Numbered from the stretch's first letter, positions 1 through 9,537 are shown. The stretch: DNA of 64,000 nt from Rhizobium sp. ACO-34A (GCA_002600635.1 CP021371.1:1119001-1183000); one strand, 5' to 3'. Numbers and translations are program-made. The notes: generated by a model from the sequence alone, not told the origin.

Positions 1-486
<486 letters not shown>

Positions 487-521
487 TCAGCGATATGTCG
501 ATGAAGGCAAAAGGCTGGAAA

Positions 522-818
522 TCAGCCGATGATGCCCATGATGTCGGCTTCCTTCATGATCAGAAGGTCAACGCCGTCGAGCTTGACTTCGGTGCCCGAC
601 CACTTGCCGAACAGGACGCGGTCGCCGACCTTGACGTCGAGAGCCACGGCCTTGCCGTTTTCGTCACGGGCGCCCGGGCCAACGGCAACGATTTCGCCTT
701 CAGCAGGCTTTTCCTTGGCGGTGTCCGGAATGATGATGCCACCCTTGGTCTTTTCTTCAGACTCGACGCGCTTGACGACAACGCGGTCGTGCAGGGGGCG
801 GAAAGATGTGCTTGCCAT
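522..818 (-). CDS. groES: Co-chaperonin GroES
   Basis: A 98-residue heptameric lid of the GroEL chamber, matching the normal length of the family. The N-terminus [19 protein letters not shown] and the mobile loop [13 protein letters not shown] are diagnostic, as is the [19 protein letters not shown] segment. It is the first gene of the groES-groEL operon. A vegetative-type promoter and a CIRCE operator lie directly upstream, so heat-shock control by HrcA is likely. Seen directly: the sequence, the operator and the promoter. Known for the family: HrcA represses through CIRCE. Nothing unusual is seen in the gene. Confidence 0.98.
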   Translation of the reverse strand: MASTSFRPLHDRVVVKRVESEEKTKGGIIIPDTAKEKPAEGEIVAVGPGARDENGKAVALDVKVGDRVLFGKWSGTEVKLDGVDLLIMKEADIMGIIG

Positions 819-876
819 TGTCTAATCCCTCGATCAAATGACATTGACGGATCGCGACGGATCCGTACGGAAATTG

Positions 877-903
877 TTAGCACTCCCGTTGGAAGAGTGC
901 TAG
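877..903 (-). promoter_or_regulatory. CIRCE operator of groESL
   Basis: The inverted repeat TTAGCACTC, 9 bp, GAGTGCTAG matches the CIRCE consensus (TTAGCACTC-N9-GAGTGCTAA) in all but the last base. It lies between the groES promoter and the groES start, over the expected transcription start, as HrcA operators do. HrcA itself is not encoded in the window. Confidence 0.95.
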
Positions 904-911
904 CGGGGTTG

Positions 912-940
912 AGATAGGGGTGGCCTCCGGATGAGTCAAG
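912..940 (-). promoter_or_regulatory. Vegetative-type promoter of groESL
   Basis: Read on the minus strand: CTTGAC, 17 bp, CTATCT. This is very close to the CTTGAC-N17-CTATAT pattern of rhizobial housekeeping promoters. The -10 box lies 8 bp before CIRCE, so the operator covers the start point. The remaining bases up to the next gene at 1183 show no further feature. Confidence 0.8.
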
Positions 941-1182
941 CGCGGCCCGCTGAAAATATTTCACCTCGCAACGTTAACATTGCTCCGTGACAGAATGTGT
1001 GACGGGTGCTTGTCTTGCACCCGGGGACGGCGATTTCATGGCCGGTCTTGCCAATCGGCAACAGGCCGTCCGGCATTGACAACCCTGCACATCAGCTATT
1101 TCGCCTGCGGGCAGCAAAGGCCCTTGCCATGGCGGCTATCCTTTGCAATGTCACCGCTGACATAAATTGAAACCGGGAAATC

Positions 1183-2037
1183 ATGATGGCCGAACGCATC
1201 TCCAACCTGAGCGACGTCAGCAGGAATTACGACGTCATTCTCTGCGATGTCTGGGGCGTGCTGCACAACGGTATCGATGCATTCCCCTCAGCTTCGGAGG
1301 CGTTGACTGCGGCGCGGGAAGCCGGCACCACCGTGGTGCTCATCACCAATTCGCCACGCCCGTCGCCTGATGTCATCAGCCAGCTGAAGATGATCGGCGT
1401 TGCGGACACGGCCTTCGACGGTATCGTCAGCTCCGGCGACGTGACCCGCACGCTGATCGCCGCCGGCCCGAAGAAGATCTTCTTCCTCGGTCCCGATCGC
1501 GATTTCCCCTTGCTCAATGGACTCGGCGTCGAGAGAGTTTCTGCGGATGAAGCGGAGGCTATCGTCTGCACCGGCTTTTTCGACGACGAGACGGAAACGC
1601 CCGAAGACTATCACGACATGCTGGTCGCCTTTCAGAAGCGCGGCGTGCCGCTGATCTGCGCCAATCCCGACCTGATCGTCGAGCGCGGTTCGCGCATGAT
1701 CCCCTGCGCCGGCGCTGTCGCGGCCTATTACGAGCAACTGGGCGGCGAAACCCGGGTCGCCGGCAAGCCGTATCGCCCGATCTATGATGCGGCCATGGCC
1801 ACCGCCGGGAAGATCAGGGGCAGCGAGACTGCGAAAACCCGCGTGCTGGCCATCGGCGATGGCATGCCCACGGATGTCCGTGGCGCGCTCGATGCCGGTC
1901 TCGACCTTCTCTATATCTCCGGCGGCATTCATGCTGCGGAATATACCGTCAACGGCAAGCCCGACGAGGCGATCCTGAATGCCTATCTGAAGCGCGAGAA
2001 CGCCGATCCGAAATACTGGATGCAGAGGTTCGCCTGA
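1183..2037 (+). CDS. HAD-superfamily class IIA hydrolase (TIGR01459-like)
   Basis: A 284-residue cytoplasmic phosphatase-type protein. Motif I is CDVWGVLHNG at about residues 21-30: the nucleophile Asp22 is present, but the second Asp of the usual DxD is Trp24. Motif II is LITNSPRPS, and the metal-binding motif near the end is IGDGMPTDVRGALDAG. The Trp substitution is, as far as I recall, standard in this subfamily, so it need not mean loss of activity, but the acid/base step must differ from that of ordinary HAD phosphatases. The gene sits 8 bp before ribF in the same direction, so the two are probably co-transcribed; a role on a flavin-related phosphate is inferred from this alone. ATG at 1183 or 1186 are both possible starts. 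Confidence 0.85.
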   Translation: MMAERISNLSDVSRNYDVILCDVWGVLHNGIDAFPSASEALTAAREAGTTVVLITNSPRPSPDVISQLKMIGVADTAFDGIVSSGDVTRTLIAAGPKKIFFLGPDRDFPLLNGLGVERVSADEAEAIVCTGFFDDETETPEDYHDMLVAFQKRGVPLICANPDLIVERGSRMIPCAGAVAAYYEQLGGETRVAGKPYRPIYDAAMATAGKIRGSETAKTRVLAIGDGMPTDVRGALDAGLDLLYISGGIHAAEYTVNGKPDEAILNAYLKRENADPKYWMQRFA

Positions 2038-2045
2038 ACCGGAAC

Positions 2046-3032
2046 GTGGACATGACCGTCTTTCATCGCAATGAGAAGAAGAACCCGCTCCCCGAGAGCC
2101 TGAAAGGCGGCGTTATCGCCATCGGCAATTTCGACGGGGTCCATCGCGGCCATCAGACGGTTCTGAACCGTGCGCTGGAGCTGTCGAAGGAACGCGGCAT
2201 TCCGGCGCTGGTGCTGACCTTCGAGCCCCATCCGCGTTCCGTCTTCAGGCCGGACCAGCCGGTCTTTCGCCTGACGCCGGCCCCGGTCAGGGCGCGCCTG
2301 CTGGAGGCGATGGGCTTTCATTCGGTCATCGAATATCCCTTCGATCGCGAGTTTTCCAACCGCTCCGCCGAGGAGTTTGTCCGCTCCATCCTGGTCGAAT
2401 GGCTCGGCGCGTCGGAAGTGGTGACGGGCTTCGATTTTCATTTCGGCAAGGGCAGGGAAGGCGGACCCGCCTTCATGATGGAAGCCGGCAAGCGCCATGG
2501 CTTCGGTGTCACGCTGATCGATGCCTTCCGCGACGAAGGCACCGAGGTGGTTTCCTCGAGCCGCATCCGCAGCCTGCTGCGGGAAGGCGATGTCGCTCAG
2601 GCCGCCGGGTTGCTGGGTTACCGCTTTACCGTCGAGGCCGAGGTCATCAAGGGACAGCAGCTTGGCCGCACGCTCGGCTTCCCGACCGCCAATATGGCCC
2701 TGCCACCGGAAGCCGAACTGAAGCCCGGCATTTATGCCGTGCGTCTGCGCCGGCCTGACGGCTCCCTGCATGACGGTGTCGCGAGCTTCGGCTATCGCCC
2801 GACGGTGACGGATAATGGAGCGGCCCTGCTAGAAACCTTCGTGTTCGATTTCTCCGGCAGTCTCTATGGCGAGCACTGTCGCGTCTCGTTCTTCGGCCAT
2901 CTCCGCGACGAGCTGAAGTTCGCCGGACTGGAGCCGCTGGTCGAGCAGATCCGCAAGGACGAAGAGGAGGCGAGGGCGCTTCTCGCCGGCGTTTCCCCGA
3001 TCAGCCCGCTCGACGCCGAAATCGCGTTCTGA
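2046..3032 (+). CDS. ribF: Bifunctional riboflavin kinase / FAD synthetase
   Basis: Makes FMN and then FAD from riboflavin and ATP in the cytoplasm. The N-terminal nucleotidyltransferase domain shows IAIGNFDGVHRGHQ (about residues 26-39) and a TFEPHPRSVF stretch. The flavokinase domain follows, with GRTLGFPTANM at about 209-219 and an FGYRPTV segment. The length of 328 residues is normal. The first possible start is GTG at 2046; ATG at 2052 is two codons later and equally plausible. It lies 8 bp after the HAD gene. Downstream, the Fic gene converges with only 3 bp between the stop codons. Confidence 0.96.
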   Translation: MDMTVFHRNEKKNPLPESLKGGVIAIGNFDGVHRGHQTVLNRALELSKERGIPALVLTFEPHPRSVFRPDQPVFRLTPAPVRARLLEAMGFHSVIEYPFDREFSNRSAEEFVRSILVEWLGASEVVTGFDFHFGKGREGGPAFMMEAGKRHGFGVTLIDAFRDEGTEVVSSSRIRSLLREGDVAQAAGLLGYRFTVEAEVIKGQQLGRTLGFPTANMALPPEAELKPGIYAVRLRRPDGSLHDGVASFGYRPTVTDNGAALLETFVFDFSGSLYGEHCRVSFFGHLRDELKFAGLEPLVEQIRKDEEEARALLAGVSPISPLDAEIAF

Positions 3033-3035
3033 GCC

Positions 3036-3722
3036 TCAATTGCCGATTTCCCCATGAGGAAGGAAATGCTTGCCGGTGGCGCTTTCCATGACGCTCGCCA
3101 ACTGAACGGCGAGCATGCTCTCGATAAGCTCTTCCATCTTCGACAAATCGATAGCGCCGTTGGCCGCCGCTTCATCTGCTGCCTCAAGCGCATCAAAATA
3201 GGGTTTTCGATTGTCGACAATCTGGTCGGGGATCGTGTTGCGACCAGGAAGAAGCATACCAATTTTTACTGAAAGTACGAGATAGGACACCATGCGTGAT
3301 GTTCGTCCATTCCCGTCGCTGAATGGATGTATCCAGTTTAAACGCCACATAATGTAGGATGCCAGATGGACAGCAGTCTTGTCCGTCCAATGGTCATTCA
3401 CATAATCGCAAAGGTCTTCAATCAATTCTGGAACCAGATGAGCGTCCACCGGCTGGTGGTGGCTACCCGAGATCGCAACGCCGGATGGTCTGAAGTTACC
3501 TGCGTAACTGCTGATGCCGTCCAAAGCCGCCCGATGGAGGGAAAGGATTGTTGAAGTTCTTAGTTTCCACCCGTCGCCCTTCTCGATAGCGTCCATAATC
3601 ATCTGGCACGCACGGTCGAACTGAATGAGGCCGTTTCTGGCCTCAGCCTCAGCGCGCTGTTGCTCGTCAGTGATCAGATAGGCTTCACTAGCCACACTAT
3701 GGCGACGGTCCTCTTCACTCAT
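3036..3722 (-). CDS. Fic family protein (AMP-transferase fold)
   Basis: A 228-residue protein with the complete Fic active-site loop HPFSDGNGRTSR at residues 132-143: catalytic His132, the acidic Asp137 and the anion-binding GNGR. Enzymes of this family usually attach AMP from ATP to a protein hydroxyl. The region in front of the catalytic helix carries SGSHHQPV, which fits the beta-hairpin flap that holds the target. No clear (S/T)xxxE(G/N) inhibitory motif is visible inside the protein, so inhibition may come from the small protein encoded 3 bp upstream. The pair has visibly lower GC than its neighbours and sits between ribF and ileS, which suggests acquisition by transfer. The target is unknown; toxin-antitoxin function is inferred. 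Confidence 0.9.
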   Translation of the reverse strand: MSEEDRRHSVASEAYLITDEQQRAEAEARNGLIQFDRACQMIMDAIEKGDGWKLRTSTILSLHRAALDGISSYAGNFRPSGVAISGSHHQPVDAHLVPELIEDLCDYVNDHWTDKTAVHLASYIMWRLNWIHPFSDGNGRTSRMVSYLVLSVKIGMLLPGRNTIPDQIVDNRKPYFDALEAADEAAANGAIDLSKMEELIESMLAVQLASVMESATGKHFLPHGEIGN

Positions 3723-3725
3723 AAG

Positions 3726-3920
3726 TCATTTTTTCCGTATTTCGAGATCGCCTGCGAAAGGCATCTCGTCGGCAATCCTGTCGACCATCTCGCGAGTGAT
3801 CTTGTCGTTTTCAAAGTGCGTATTGCCGTAAGCGAAGCTGCGGCGTTGAACTTCCAGGTCGCCCTTGGTGTGGAGAGCTTTCCGTGCGGCCTCTATAAGG
3901 GCCTTGAGTGGTTCGTTCAT
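3726..3920 (-). CDS. Small protein ahead of fic, candidate VbhA-like antitoxin
   Basis: A 64-residue protein whose stop lies 3 bp before the fic start, on the same strand, so the two are surely co-transcribed. A good ribosome site (GGATATCGGC region) precedes the ATG at 3920. Residues 33-38 read NTHFEN, one residue away from the Fic inhibitory pattern (S/T)xxxE(G/N), and a helix-like stretch ITREMVDRIADE follows. VbhA from Bartonella has the same order: inhibitory motif, then a short amphipathic helix. That layout and the gene order argue for an antitoxin; the Asn in place of Ser/Thr argues for caution. It could instead be a small regulator of unknown type. Confidence 0.6.
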   Translation of the reverse strand: MNEPLKALIEAARKALHTKGDLEVQRRSFAYGNTHFENDKITREMVDRIADEMPFAGDLEIRKK

Positions 3921-4240
3921 GCCGATATCCTTTCATTGCTCAGCCCATAAAGCCAAGTTTCCGATTCATGGCAATCATGTTTCTGGCATGCCGATGATTG
4001 CGTGAGCCTGATGGGGCCGAATTGGCTCATATAGGTCCTAGATTGCATATTGCCACAGGATTTTGACACGAACGAGGATGGAAATGCCCCGTCGGCCAAC
4101 TTCGAGTTTTTATAGTTCTCGCGTTGCCGATCTGAGCGTGCGATAGGTTCAAATTGTGATTGCCGATCTCTTTGCTCTTCCTTTTCGCGGCAAAACCGCT
4201 TAAAGAACCGCCACCATGAACAGGGTTCGGCTGACCAAAT

Positions 4241-4320
4241 CCCTTCGAATTATTGGCCCGGCCTTTCGCGCTCTTTGAAAGAGCCGAAGGGTCCGGGATT
4301 TTGGCGCTTCCCTCGCGAGC
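4241..4320 (+). other. Gap 3921-4387: structured leader before ileS
   Basis: The 467 bp between the Fic pair and ileS hold no credible gene. Near ileS several hairpins crowd together: CCCTTCG at 4241-4247 with CGAAGGG at 4285-4291, an inner perfect stem CTCTTT-G-AAAGAG at 4271-4283, and GCGCT at 4302-4306 with AGCGC at 4316-4320. T-box leaders are not expected in this group and no T-box sequence is seen. The stems could be an attenuator, a processing site, or the remains of the insertion. The rest of the gap shows nothing recognisable. Confidence 0.35.
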
Positions 4321-4387
4321 GCTACCGCCACCTTGAATTCCAGGACATTATTCGCGACCCGTTCCGGGCGCCTTCGATGGCAAGATC

Positions 4388-7270
4388 ATGACCGATACCG
4401 CTGAAAAAGTTGACTACTCCTCCACTCTCTACCTGCCCCAGACCGATTTCCCCATGCGCGCCGGCTTGCCGCAGAAGGAACCGGAAATGGTCAAGCGCTG
4501 GCAGGAGATGAGCCTCTACAGACAACTGCGCGCTTCCGCCGCCGGCCGCGAGAAGTTCGTCCTGCACGACGGACCTCCCTATGCCAACGGCAACATCCAT
4601 ATCGGCCACGCGCTGAACAAGATCCTGAAGGACGTCATCACCCGTTCCTTCCAGATGCGCGGTTTCGACGCGAACTATGTTCCCGGCTGGGACTGCCACG
4701 GCCTTCCGATCGAATGGAAGATCGAGGAAAAGTACCGCGAGAAGGGCAAGAACAAGGACGAGGTCCCGGTCAACGAATTCCGTCAGGAATGCCGTGACTT
4801 CGCCGGCCAGTGGATCAAGATCCAGTCGGAAGAGTTCAAGCGTCTCGGCATCGAGGGCGACTTCGAAAACCCCTACACCACGATGAACTTCCATGCGGAA
4901 GCCCGCATCGCCGGGGAACTCCTGAAGATCGCGAAAAGCGGCCAGCTCTACCGCGGATCCAAGCCGGTCATGTGGTCGGTGGTCGAGCGCACGGCTCTGG
5001 CCGAGGCCGAAGTCGAATATGCCGACGTCGAAAGCGACATGATCTGGGTGAAGTTCCCGATCGTCGAGGGTGCCACAGACCTCAAGGGCAACTTTGTCGT
5101 CATCTGGACCACCACCCCCTGGACCATCCCGGGCAACCGCGCCATCGCGTTCTCCTCGCGCTATCCCTATGGCCTCTTCGAGGTTGAAAGCGCGCAGAAC
5201 GATTTCGGCCCGCAGCCGGGCGAGAAGCTGATCTTCGCGACCCGTCTTGCCGACGAGGCAGCGGCGAAGGCCAAGCTCACCTTCAGGTTCGTGCGCGATG
5301 TAGCCCCGGAAGAGCTTTCCGCGATCACCTGCGCCCACCCGCTCGCTGACCTAGGTTACGATTTCCCCGTTCCCCTCCTCGATGGCGACCACGTCACCGA
5401 CGACGCCGGTACCGGCTTCGTGCACACCGCGCCGAGCCATGGCCGCGAGGACTTTGACGCGTGGATGCATCACGCTCGCGATCTCGAAGCGCGCGGCATC
5501 TCCACCAAGATCCCGTTCCCGGTCGACGACGCGGGCTTCTACACCGCCGATGCCCCCGGTTTCGACGGCGCCCGCGTCATGGACGACAACGGTAAGAAGG
5601 GCGACGCCAACGAACGCGTCATCAAGGCGCTGATCGCGGCGAACAACCTGTTCGCCCGTGGCCGCCTGAAGCACAGCTATCCGCATTCCTGGCGCTCCAA
5701 GAAGCCGGTCATCTTCCGCAACACGCCGCAGTGGTTCGTCTACATGGACAAGGACCTCGGCGATGCGACGACGCTGCGCACCCGTGCACTGGCCGCCATC
5801 GACGACACCCGCTTCGTGCCCGCCGGCGGCCAGAACCGCCTGCGCGCCATGATCGAGACGCGTCCGGACTGGGTTCTGTCGCGTCAGCGCGCCTGGGGCG
5901 TGCCGATCGCCGTCTTCGTCGATGAAAACGGCGAGGTGCTGCTGGACGAAGCCGTCAACACCCGCATCATCGAAGCCTTCGAGGCCGAAGGCGCCGATGC
6001 ATGGTTTGCCGACGGCGCCCGCGAGCGTTTCCTCGGCACCCGCGCTTCGGAAGGCTGGACGCAGGTCCGCGACATTCTCGATGTGTGGTTCGATTCCGGT
6101 TCGACCCATTCCTTCGTTCTGGAAGACCGCCCCGACCTGAAATGGCCGGCCGACGTCTATCTCGAAGGCTCCGACCAGCATCGCGGCTGGTTCCACTCGT
6201 CGCTGCTCGAAAGCTGCGCGACGCGTGGCCGTGCGCCCTACAACGCCGTCGTCACCCATGGCTTCACCATGGACGAGCAGGGTCGCAAGATGTCGAAGTC
6301 GCTCGGCAACACCGTGGTCCCGCAGGATGTGATGAAGGAATCGGGCGCGGATATCCTGCGCCTCTGGGTCATGACCACCGACTACTGGGAAGACCAGCGC
6401 CTCGGCAAGACCATCATCCAGACCAACATCGACGCTTATCGCAAGCTGCGCAACACGGTCCGCTGGATGCTCGGCACGCTGGCCCACGACAACGGTGAGG
6501 AGATCGCCCTTGCCGACATGCCGGAACTGGAACAGCTGATGCTGCACCGGCTGGCGGAACTCGACAAGGTCGTGCGCGAGGGTTACGACGCCTTCGACTT
6601 CAAGAAGATCACGCGTTCGCTGATTGACTTCTCCAACGTCGAGCTTTCGGCCTTCTACTTCGACGTCCGCAAGGATGCGCTCTATTGCGACGCGCCGTCG
6701 AGCCTGAAGCGTCGCTCGGCGCTTGCCGTGATCCGCAAGCTGTTCGATTGCCTCGTCACCTGGCTTGCGCCCATGCTGCCCTTCACCATGGAAGAGGCAT
6801 GGCTGTCGCGCAATCCGTCGGCCGTCTCGGTGCATCTGGAGCAGTTCCCGACAGTTCCGGCCGAGTGGCTCAATCCGGCTCTCGATGAAAAGTGGGAAAA
6901 GATCCGCAAGGTCCGCACGGTCGTCACCGGCGCCCTGGAAATCGAGCGTCGCGAAAAGCGCATCGGCTCCTCGCTGGAAGCGGCCCCGGTCGTTCACGTC
7001 GGCGATGCGGAGCTGTTCAAGGCGCTGGAGGGGCAGGATTTCGCAGAGATCTGCATCACCTCGGCCATCTCCGTTGTGGCGGATGAAGGTCCGGCGGATG
7101 CCTTCCGCCTCGCGGAAGTGGGCAAGGTTTCGGTCGAGCCCAGGCTTGCCGAAGGCCGCAAATGCGCCCGCTCGTGGAAGATCACGCCGGACGTCGGTTC
7201 CGATCCGGAATACCCGGATGTTTCCGCCCGCGACGCGGCGGCGCTGCGTGAACTGGCCGCGCGCCATTAA
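4388..7270 (+). CDS. ileS: Isoleucyl-tRNA synthetase
   Basis: Charges tRNA-Ile in the cytoplasm and edits mis-activated valine. The protein is 960 residues, normal for bacterial IleRS. The HIGH signature is at residues 71-74 ([12 protein letters not shown]) and KMSKS at about 634-638 ([10 protein letters not shown]). The CP1 editing domain lies between them, including [16 protein letters not shown] and the [15 protein letters not shown] segment. The C-terminal zinc ribbon known from E. coli is degenerate: the segment [18 protein letters not shown] keeps one Cys, and the later CxxC is replaced by VSARDA. The enzyme probably works without this zinc. Start ATG at 4388. The gene is monocistronic or heads the following lipoprotein gene; a perfect 11-bp hairpin follows it. 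Confidence 0.98.
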   Translation: MTDTAEKVDYSSTLYLPQTDFPMRAGLPQKEPEMVKRWQEMSLYRQLRASAAGREKFVLHDGPPYANGNIHIGHALNKILKDVITRSFQMRGFDANYVPGWDCHGLPIEWKIEEKYREKGKNKDEVPVNEFRQECRDFAGQWIKIQSEEFKRLGIEGDFENPYTTMNFHAEARIAGELLKIAKSGQLYRGSKPVMWSVVERTALAEAEVEYADVESDMIWVKFPIVEGATDLKGNFVVIWTTTPWTIPGNRAIAFSSRYPYGLFEVESAQNDFGPQPGEKLIFATRLADEAAAKAKLTFRFVRDVAPEELSAITCAHPLADLGYDFPVPLLDGDHVTDDAGTGFVHTAPSHGREDFDAWMHHARDLEARGISTKIPFPVDDAGFYTADAPGFDGARVMDDNGKKGDANERVIKALIAANNLFARGRLKHSYPHSWRSKKPVIFRNTPQWFVYMDKDLGDATTLRTRALAAIDDTRFVPAGGQNRLRAMIETRPDWVLSRQRAWGVPIAVFVDENGEVLLDEAVNTRIIEAFEAEGADAWFADGARERFLGTRASEGWTQVRDILDVWFDSGSTHSFVLEDRPDLKWPADVYLEGSDQHRGWFHSSLLESCATRGRAPYNAVVTHGFTMDEQGRKMSKSLGNTVVPQDVMKESGADILRLWVMTTDYWEDQRLGKTIIQTNIDAYRKLRNTVRWMLGTLAHDNGEEIALADMPELEQLMLHRLAELDKVVREGYDAFDFKKITRSLIDFSNVELSAFYFDVRKDALYCDAPSSLKRRSALAVIRKLFDCLVTWLAPMLPFTMEEAWLSRNPSAVSVHLEQFPTVPAEWLNPALDEKWEKIRKVRTVVTGALEIERREKRIGSSLEAAPVVHVGDAELFKALEGQDFAEICITSAISVVADEGPADAFRLAEVGKVSVEPRLAEGRKCARSWKITPDVGSDPEYPDVSARDAAALRELAARH

Positions 7271-7277
7271 CGAAATG

Positions 7278-7315
7278 TTACCGGATGATTTGCGCTTTCG
7301 CCTGTCATCCGGTAA
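7278..7315. terminator. Hairpin after ileS
   Basis: TTACCGGATGA at 7278-7288 pairs perfectly with TCATCCGGTAA at 7305-7315 over a 16-nt loop. It begins 7 bp after the ileS stop. No T run follows, so it may be a transcript-end stabiliser or a weak terminator rather than a classical Rho-independent one. Confidence 0.55.
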
Positions 7316-7405
7316 ATGTGCCTGAAAATGGCCGGAATTTTCTATCACGCGGGGTGGTAGTATATTCGGCACAAGCATAATCAGCGGCGAGGCTCGAAGG
7401 CATTC

Positions 7406-8035
7406 ATGAAATCGGCAGATCTGTTCAGAGTTGGTGTCGGAATGGCCGGCCTCCTGCTCGCATGTTCCGCATTGACCGGTTGCGTCGGCAGCCCGACCTA
7501 CGGTACCGACAAGACGGCTATGGAGCAGCTGGTCGATGACGTCGGCTCGGCGGTCTCCATCGGTGCTAATCCCAACAAGAATACGAACACCAAGTACAAT
7601 CCCCGCCCGGCGCTGGTAATGCCGCCGAAGGGTGACCAGAACACTCTGGTCGCTCCGCAGCAGTCGCTCGCCAGCAAGGCGAACCCGGAATGGCTGGAAA
7701 CGCCGGAAGACGCGCGCGCGCGTCTCGTAGCTGAAGCCGACGCCAACGCGAACAACCCGCGCTACCGCTCGCCGCTGCTCGCCGGTTATGGCACCAACGG
7801 CACGATGACGGAAACCCAGAAGTGGGAAGCCTTCCGCGAAGCGCGCAAGCAGCAGAAGGGCGCCTACCTCGATCAGCGCCGTTTCCTCTCCGATCCGCCG
7901 GCTGAATACCGGCAGGCGGACGAGGCCACGTTGGCTGACCTCGGCGAACCGGAAACCAAGAAGGAAAAGCGCCGCAAGAAGGAAGCCAAGGCCGCGAGCC
8001 AGGGCTCTTCTTCCTGGTGGATGCCGTTCCAGTAA
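7406..8035 (+). CDS. Conserved lipoprotein of unknown function
   Basis: A 209-residue protein with a clear lipoprotein signal: charged start, hydrophobic GVGMAGLLLACSAL, then the lipobox LTGC with Cys at about residue 26. The mature part is hydrophilic and rich in Asn, Lys and Ala, with no domain I can name, and ends with a basic KKEKRRKKEAK stretch and SSWWMPFQ. It is probably anchored in the outer membrane facing the periplasm. It follows ileS in the same direction after 135 bp and has its own TATATT-like element upstream. A GC-rich hairpin with a short T run closes it. The function is not known. Confidence 0.75.
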   Translation: MKSADLFRVGVGMAGLLLACSALTGCVGSPTYGTDKTAMEQLVDDVGSAVSIGANPNKNTNTKYNPRPALVMPPKGDQNTLVAPQQSLASKANPEWLETPEDARARLVAEADANANNPRYRSPLLAGYGTNGTMTETQKWEAFREARKQQKGAYLDQRRFLSDPPAEYRQADEATLADLGEPETKKEKRRKKEAKAASQGSSSWWMPFQ

Positions 8036-8084
8036 TCTTGAACCGGGCCAATAATCCCGAACCGGGGTTGAGCCGAATTTCGTG

Positions 8085-8111
8085 GGGCAGGCCGGAAACG
8101 ACCTGCCCTTT
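8085..8111 (+). terminator. Rho-independent-like terminator after the lipoprotein gene
   Basis: GGGCAGG at 8085-8091 pairs with CCTGCCC at 8102-8108 and is followed by TTT. It lies 50 bp after the lipoprotein stop and before the start of the acetyltransferase gene. Confidence 0.55.
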
Positions 8112-8156
8112 GCATGTCCGAACTCCCGAAAACTGAACTCCCGAAGGAATTGCCTG

Positions 8157-8636
8157 ATGACGTTCGCCATCCGTGATGCGGGTCCCGATGATGCCGGCAC
8201 CATCCTGCGGTTCATTGCCGAACTCGCTGTTTTCGAAAAGGCCGGTCACGAGGTCGAGGCAACGGAGGAAAGCCTGAGGGAAAGTCTGTTTGGGCCGGGT
8301 TCCGTCACGGGGGCGGCGATCATCGAGGCTGATGGACAGCCTATCGGTTCCGCCATCTGGTTTTTCAACTACTCCACCTGGCAGGCCCGCAATGGCCTCT
8401 ATCTGGAAGATCTTTACATCACGCCCGATTACCGTCGCTCCGGCGCGGGCAGGATGCTTCTGCGCCACCTTGCGAAGATCGCCATCGAAAAAGGATGCGG
8501 CCGTTTCGAATGGAGCGTGCTCGATTGGAACGAGCCTGCGATCCGCGCTTATGACTCGATCGGTGCCGAACCGCAGAAGGAATGGATCCGCTATCGTCTC
8601 ACCGGCGACAAACTGAAGGAATTCGCCGCGGGTTGA
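8157..8636 (+). CDS. GNAT family N-acetyltransferase (SSAT-like)
   Basis: A 159-residue cytoplasmic acetyl-CoA-dependent acetyltransferase. The order of elements is that of spermidine/spermine acetyltransferase relatives: IRDAGPDDAGTILRFI at the N-terminus, a FEKAGHEVEA segment, LYLEDLYITPDYRRSGAG with the acetyl-CoA pyrophosphate loop RRSGAG, and WSVLDWNEPAIRAYDSIGA near the end. The ATG at 8157 was chosen because AAGGAA sits 9 bp upstream and homologous proteins start just before the IRDA motif; a longer frame from 8082 runs through the terminator and is unlikely. The substrate is not known; a polyamine or other small amine is the family-based guess. Confidence 0.85.
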   Translation: MTFAIRDAGPDDAGTILRFIAELAVFEKAGHEVEATEESLRESLFGPGSVTGAAIIEADGQPIGSAIWFFNYSTWQARNGLYLEDLYITPDYRRSGAGRMLLRHLAKIAIEKGCGRFEWSVLDWNEPAIRAYDSIGAEPQKEWIRYRLTGDKLKEFAAG

Positions 8637-8736
8637 TTTCCCCTGGCGGTCTCCTGTGCAGAAAACGAGCGCGGGGGGACTTTCTTGCAATACCAGCATC
8701 ACGTAACGTTAACCGGAGTTCCGCATAAGGTACGGC

Positions 8737-9537
8737 ATGTTTCGGGTCAGCAGGAAAACGGCGTTCAAGGCGGCGATCGTTACGGGGGCATCCGTGGTGG
8801 CCTCGGTCTCCATCTGCCTTCTGCTGGTGCCCATGCTGGGTGGCCAGCCTGATGGTCCCGGTTTCTGGATGAGCGTTTTCTGCCCGCTGGTGATCGCGGG
8901 ACCGGCCACCACCTGGCAATTCCACCAGACCGAAGTGATCGGACGCCAGCGCGACGAGATCGCGCGTATGCATGTGGATCTGGAAGACATGCATGCCGAA
9001 CTCCGATTGCTGCATGATGACCTGCGGATCAAGGCGCGTAGCGATGCGCTGACGGGCGGCCTCAACCGGGGTGCGCTGTTTGCTGCACTTGAGGAGATCG
9101 GGCCGTCTCATGAGGGGCCGGCGGCGCTGCTGGTTGCCGATGCCGACCATTTCAAGAAGATCAACGATGGCTTCGGTCATCTGGTTGGCGACGACGCACT
9201 GCGATCCATTGCGGCTGCGATCTCGAAGGCGGTCGATGACGATGACCTGTGGGGCCGTATCGGCGGCGAGGAGTTCCTCGTTTTCCTTCACGCAACGACG
9301 CGCACCCGCGCGGTCGCCATTGCCGATGGGATAAGGCGGGCGGTTGTCGAAGCCGATCTCGTCGTGGATGGGCGCCCGGTCCCTCTCAGCGTCAGTATCG
9401 GCGTCGCCTCGGTCAACGGTGTTTTCGATCCTGTGGATCTTTTCCGTCAGGCTGACGAATATCTCTATCGGGCCAAATCAGGCGGTCGCGATTGCATTGT
9501 TCTCGACGGGCTGGAACTCGGCCGACAGTCGGCCTGA
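8737..9537 (+). CDS. Membrane-bound diguanylate cyclase (GGDEF domain)
   Basis: A 266-residue protein that should make cyclic di-GMP from two GTP at the inner membrane. Two hydrophobic segments near the N-terminus (IVTGASVVASVSICLLLV and WMSVFCPLVIAGPAT) form a membrane hairpin. A predicted coiled coil (IARMHVDLEDMHAELRLL) then leads into the GGDEF domain with DALTGGLNRGAL and the active-site loop RIGGEEFLVFL, so the motif is the active GGEEF form. The inhibitory RxxD site just before the loop is missing (VDDDDLW), so product inhibition through that site is not expected. It is a single gene, convergent with tadA. Confidence 0.93.
   Translation: MFRVSRKTAFKAAIVTGASVVASVSICLLLVPMLGGQPDGPGFWMSVFCPLVIAGPATTWQFHQTEVIGRQRDEIARMHVDLEDMHAELRLLHDDLRIKARSDALTGGLNRGALFAALEEIGPSHEGPAALLVADADHFKKINDGFGHLVGDDALRSIAAAISKAVDDDDLWGRIGGEEFLVFLHATTRTRAVAIADGIRRAVVEADLVVDGRPVPLSVSIGVASVNGVFDPVDLFRQADEYLYRAKSGGRDCIVLDGLELGRQSA

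Noticed and set aside
5351..8215. A 954-codon open frame on the minus strand opposite ileS
   Set aside because: It is a high-GC shadow of ileS and runs on through the lipoprotein gene; its translation has no domain, and ileS is certain on the plus strand.
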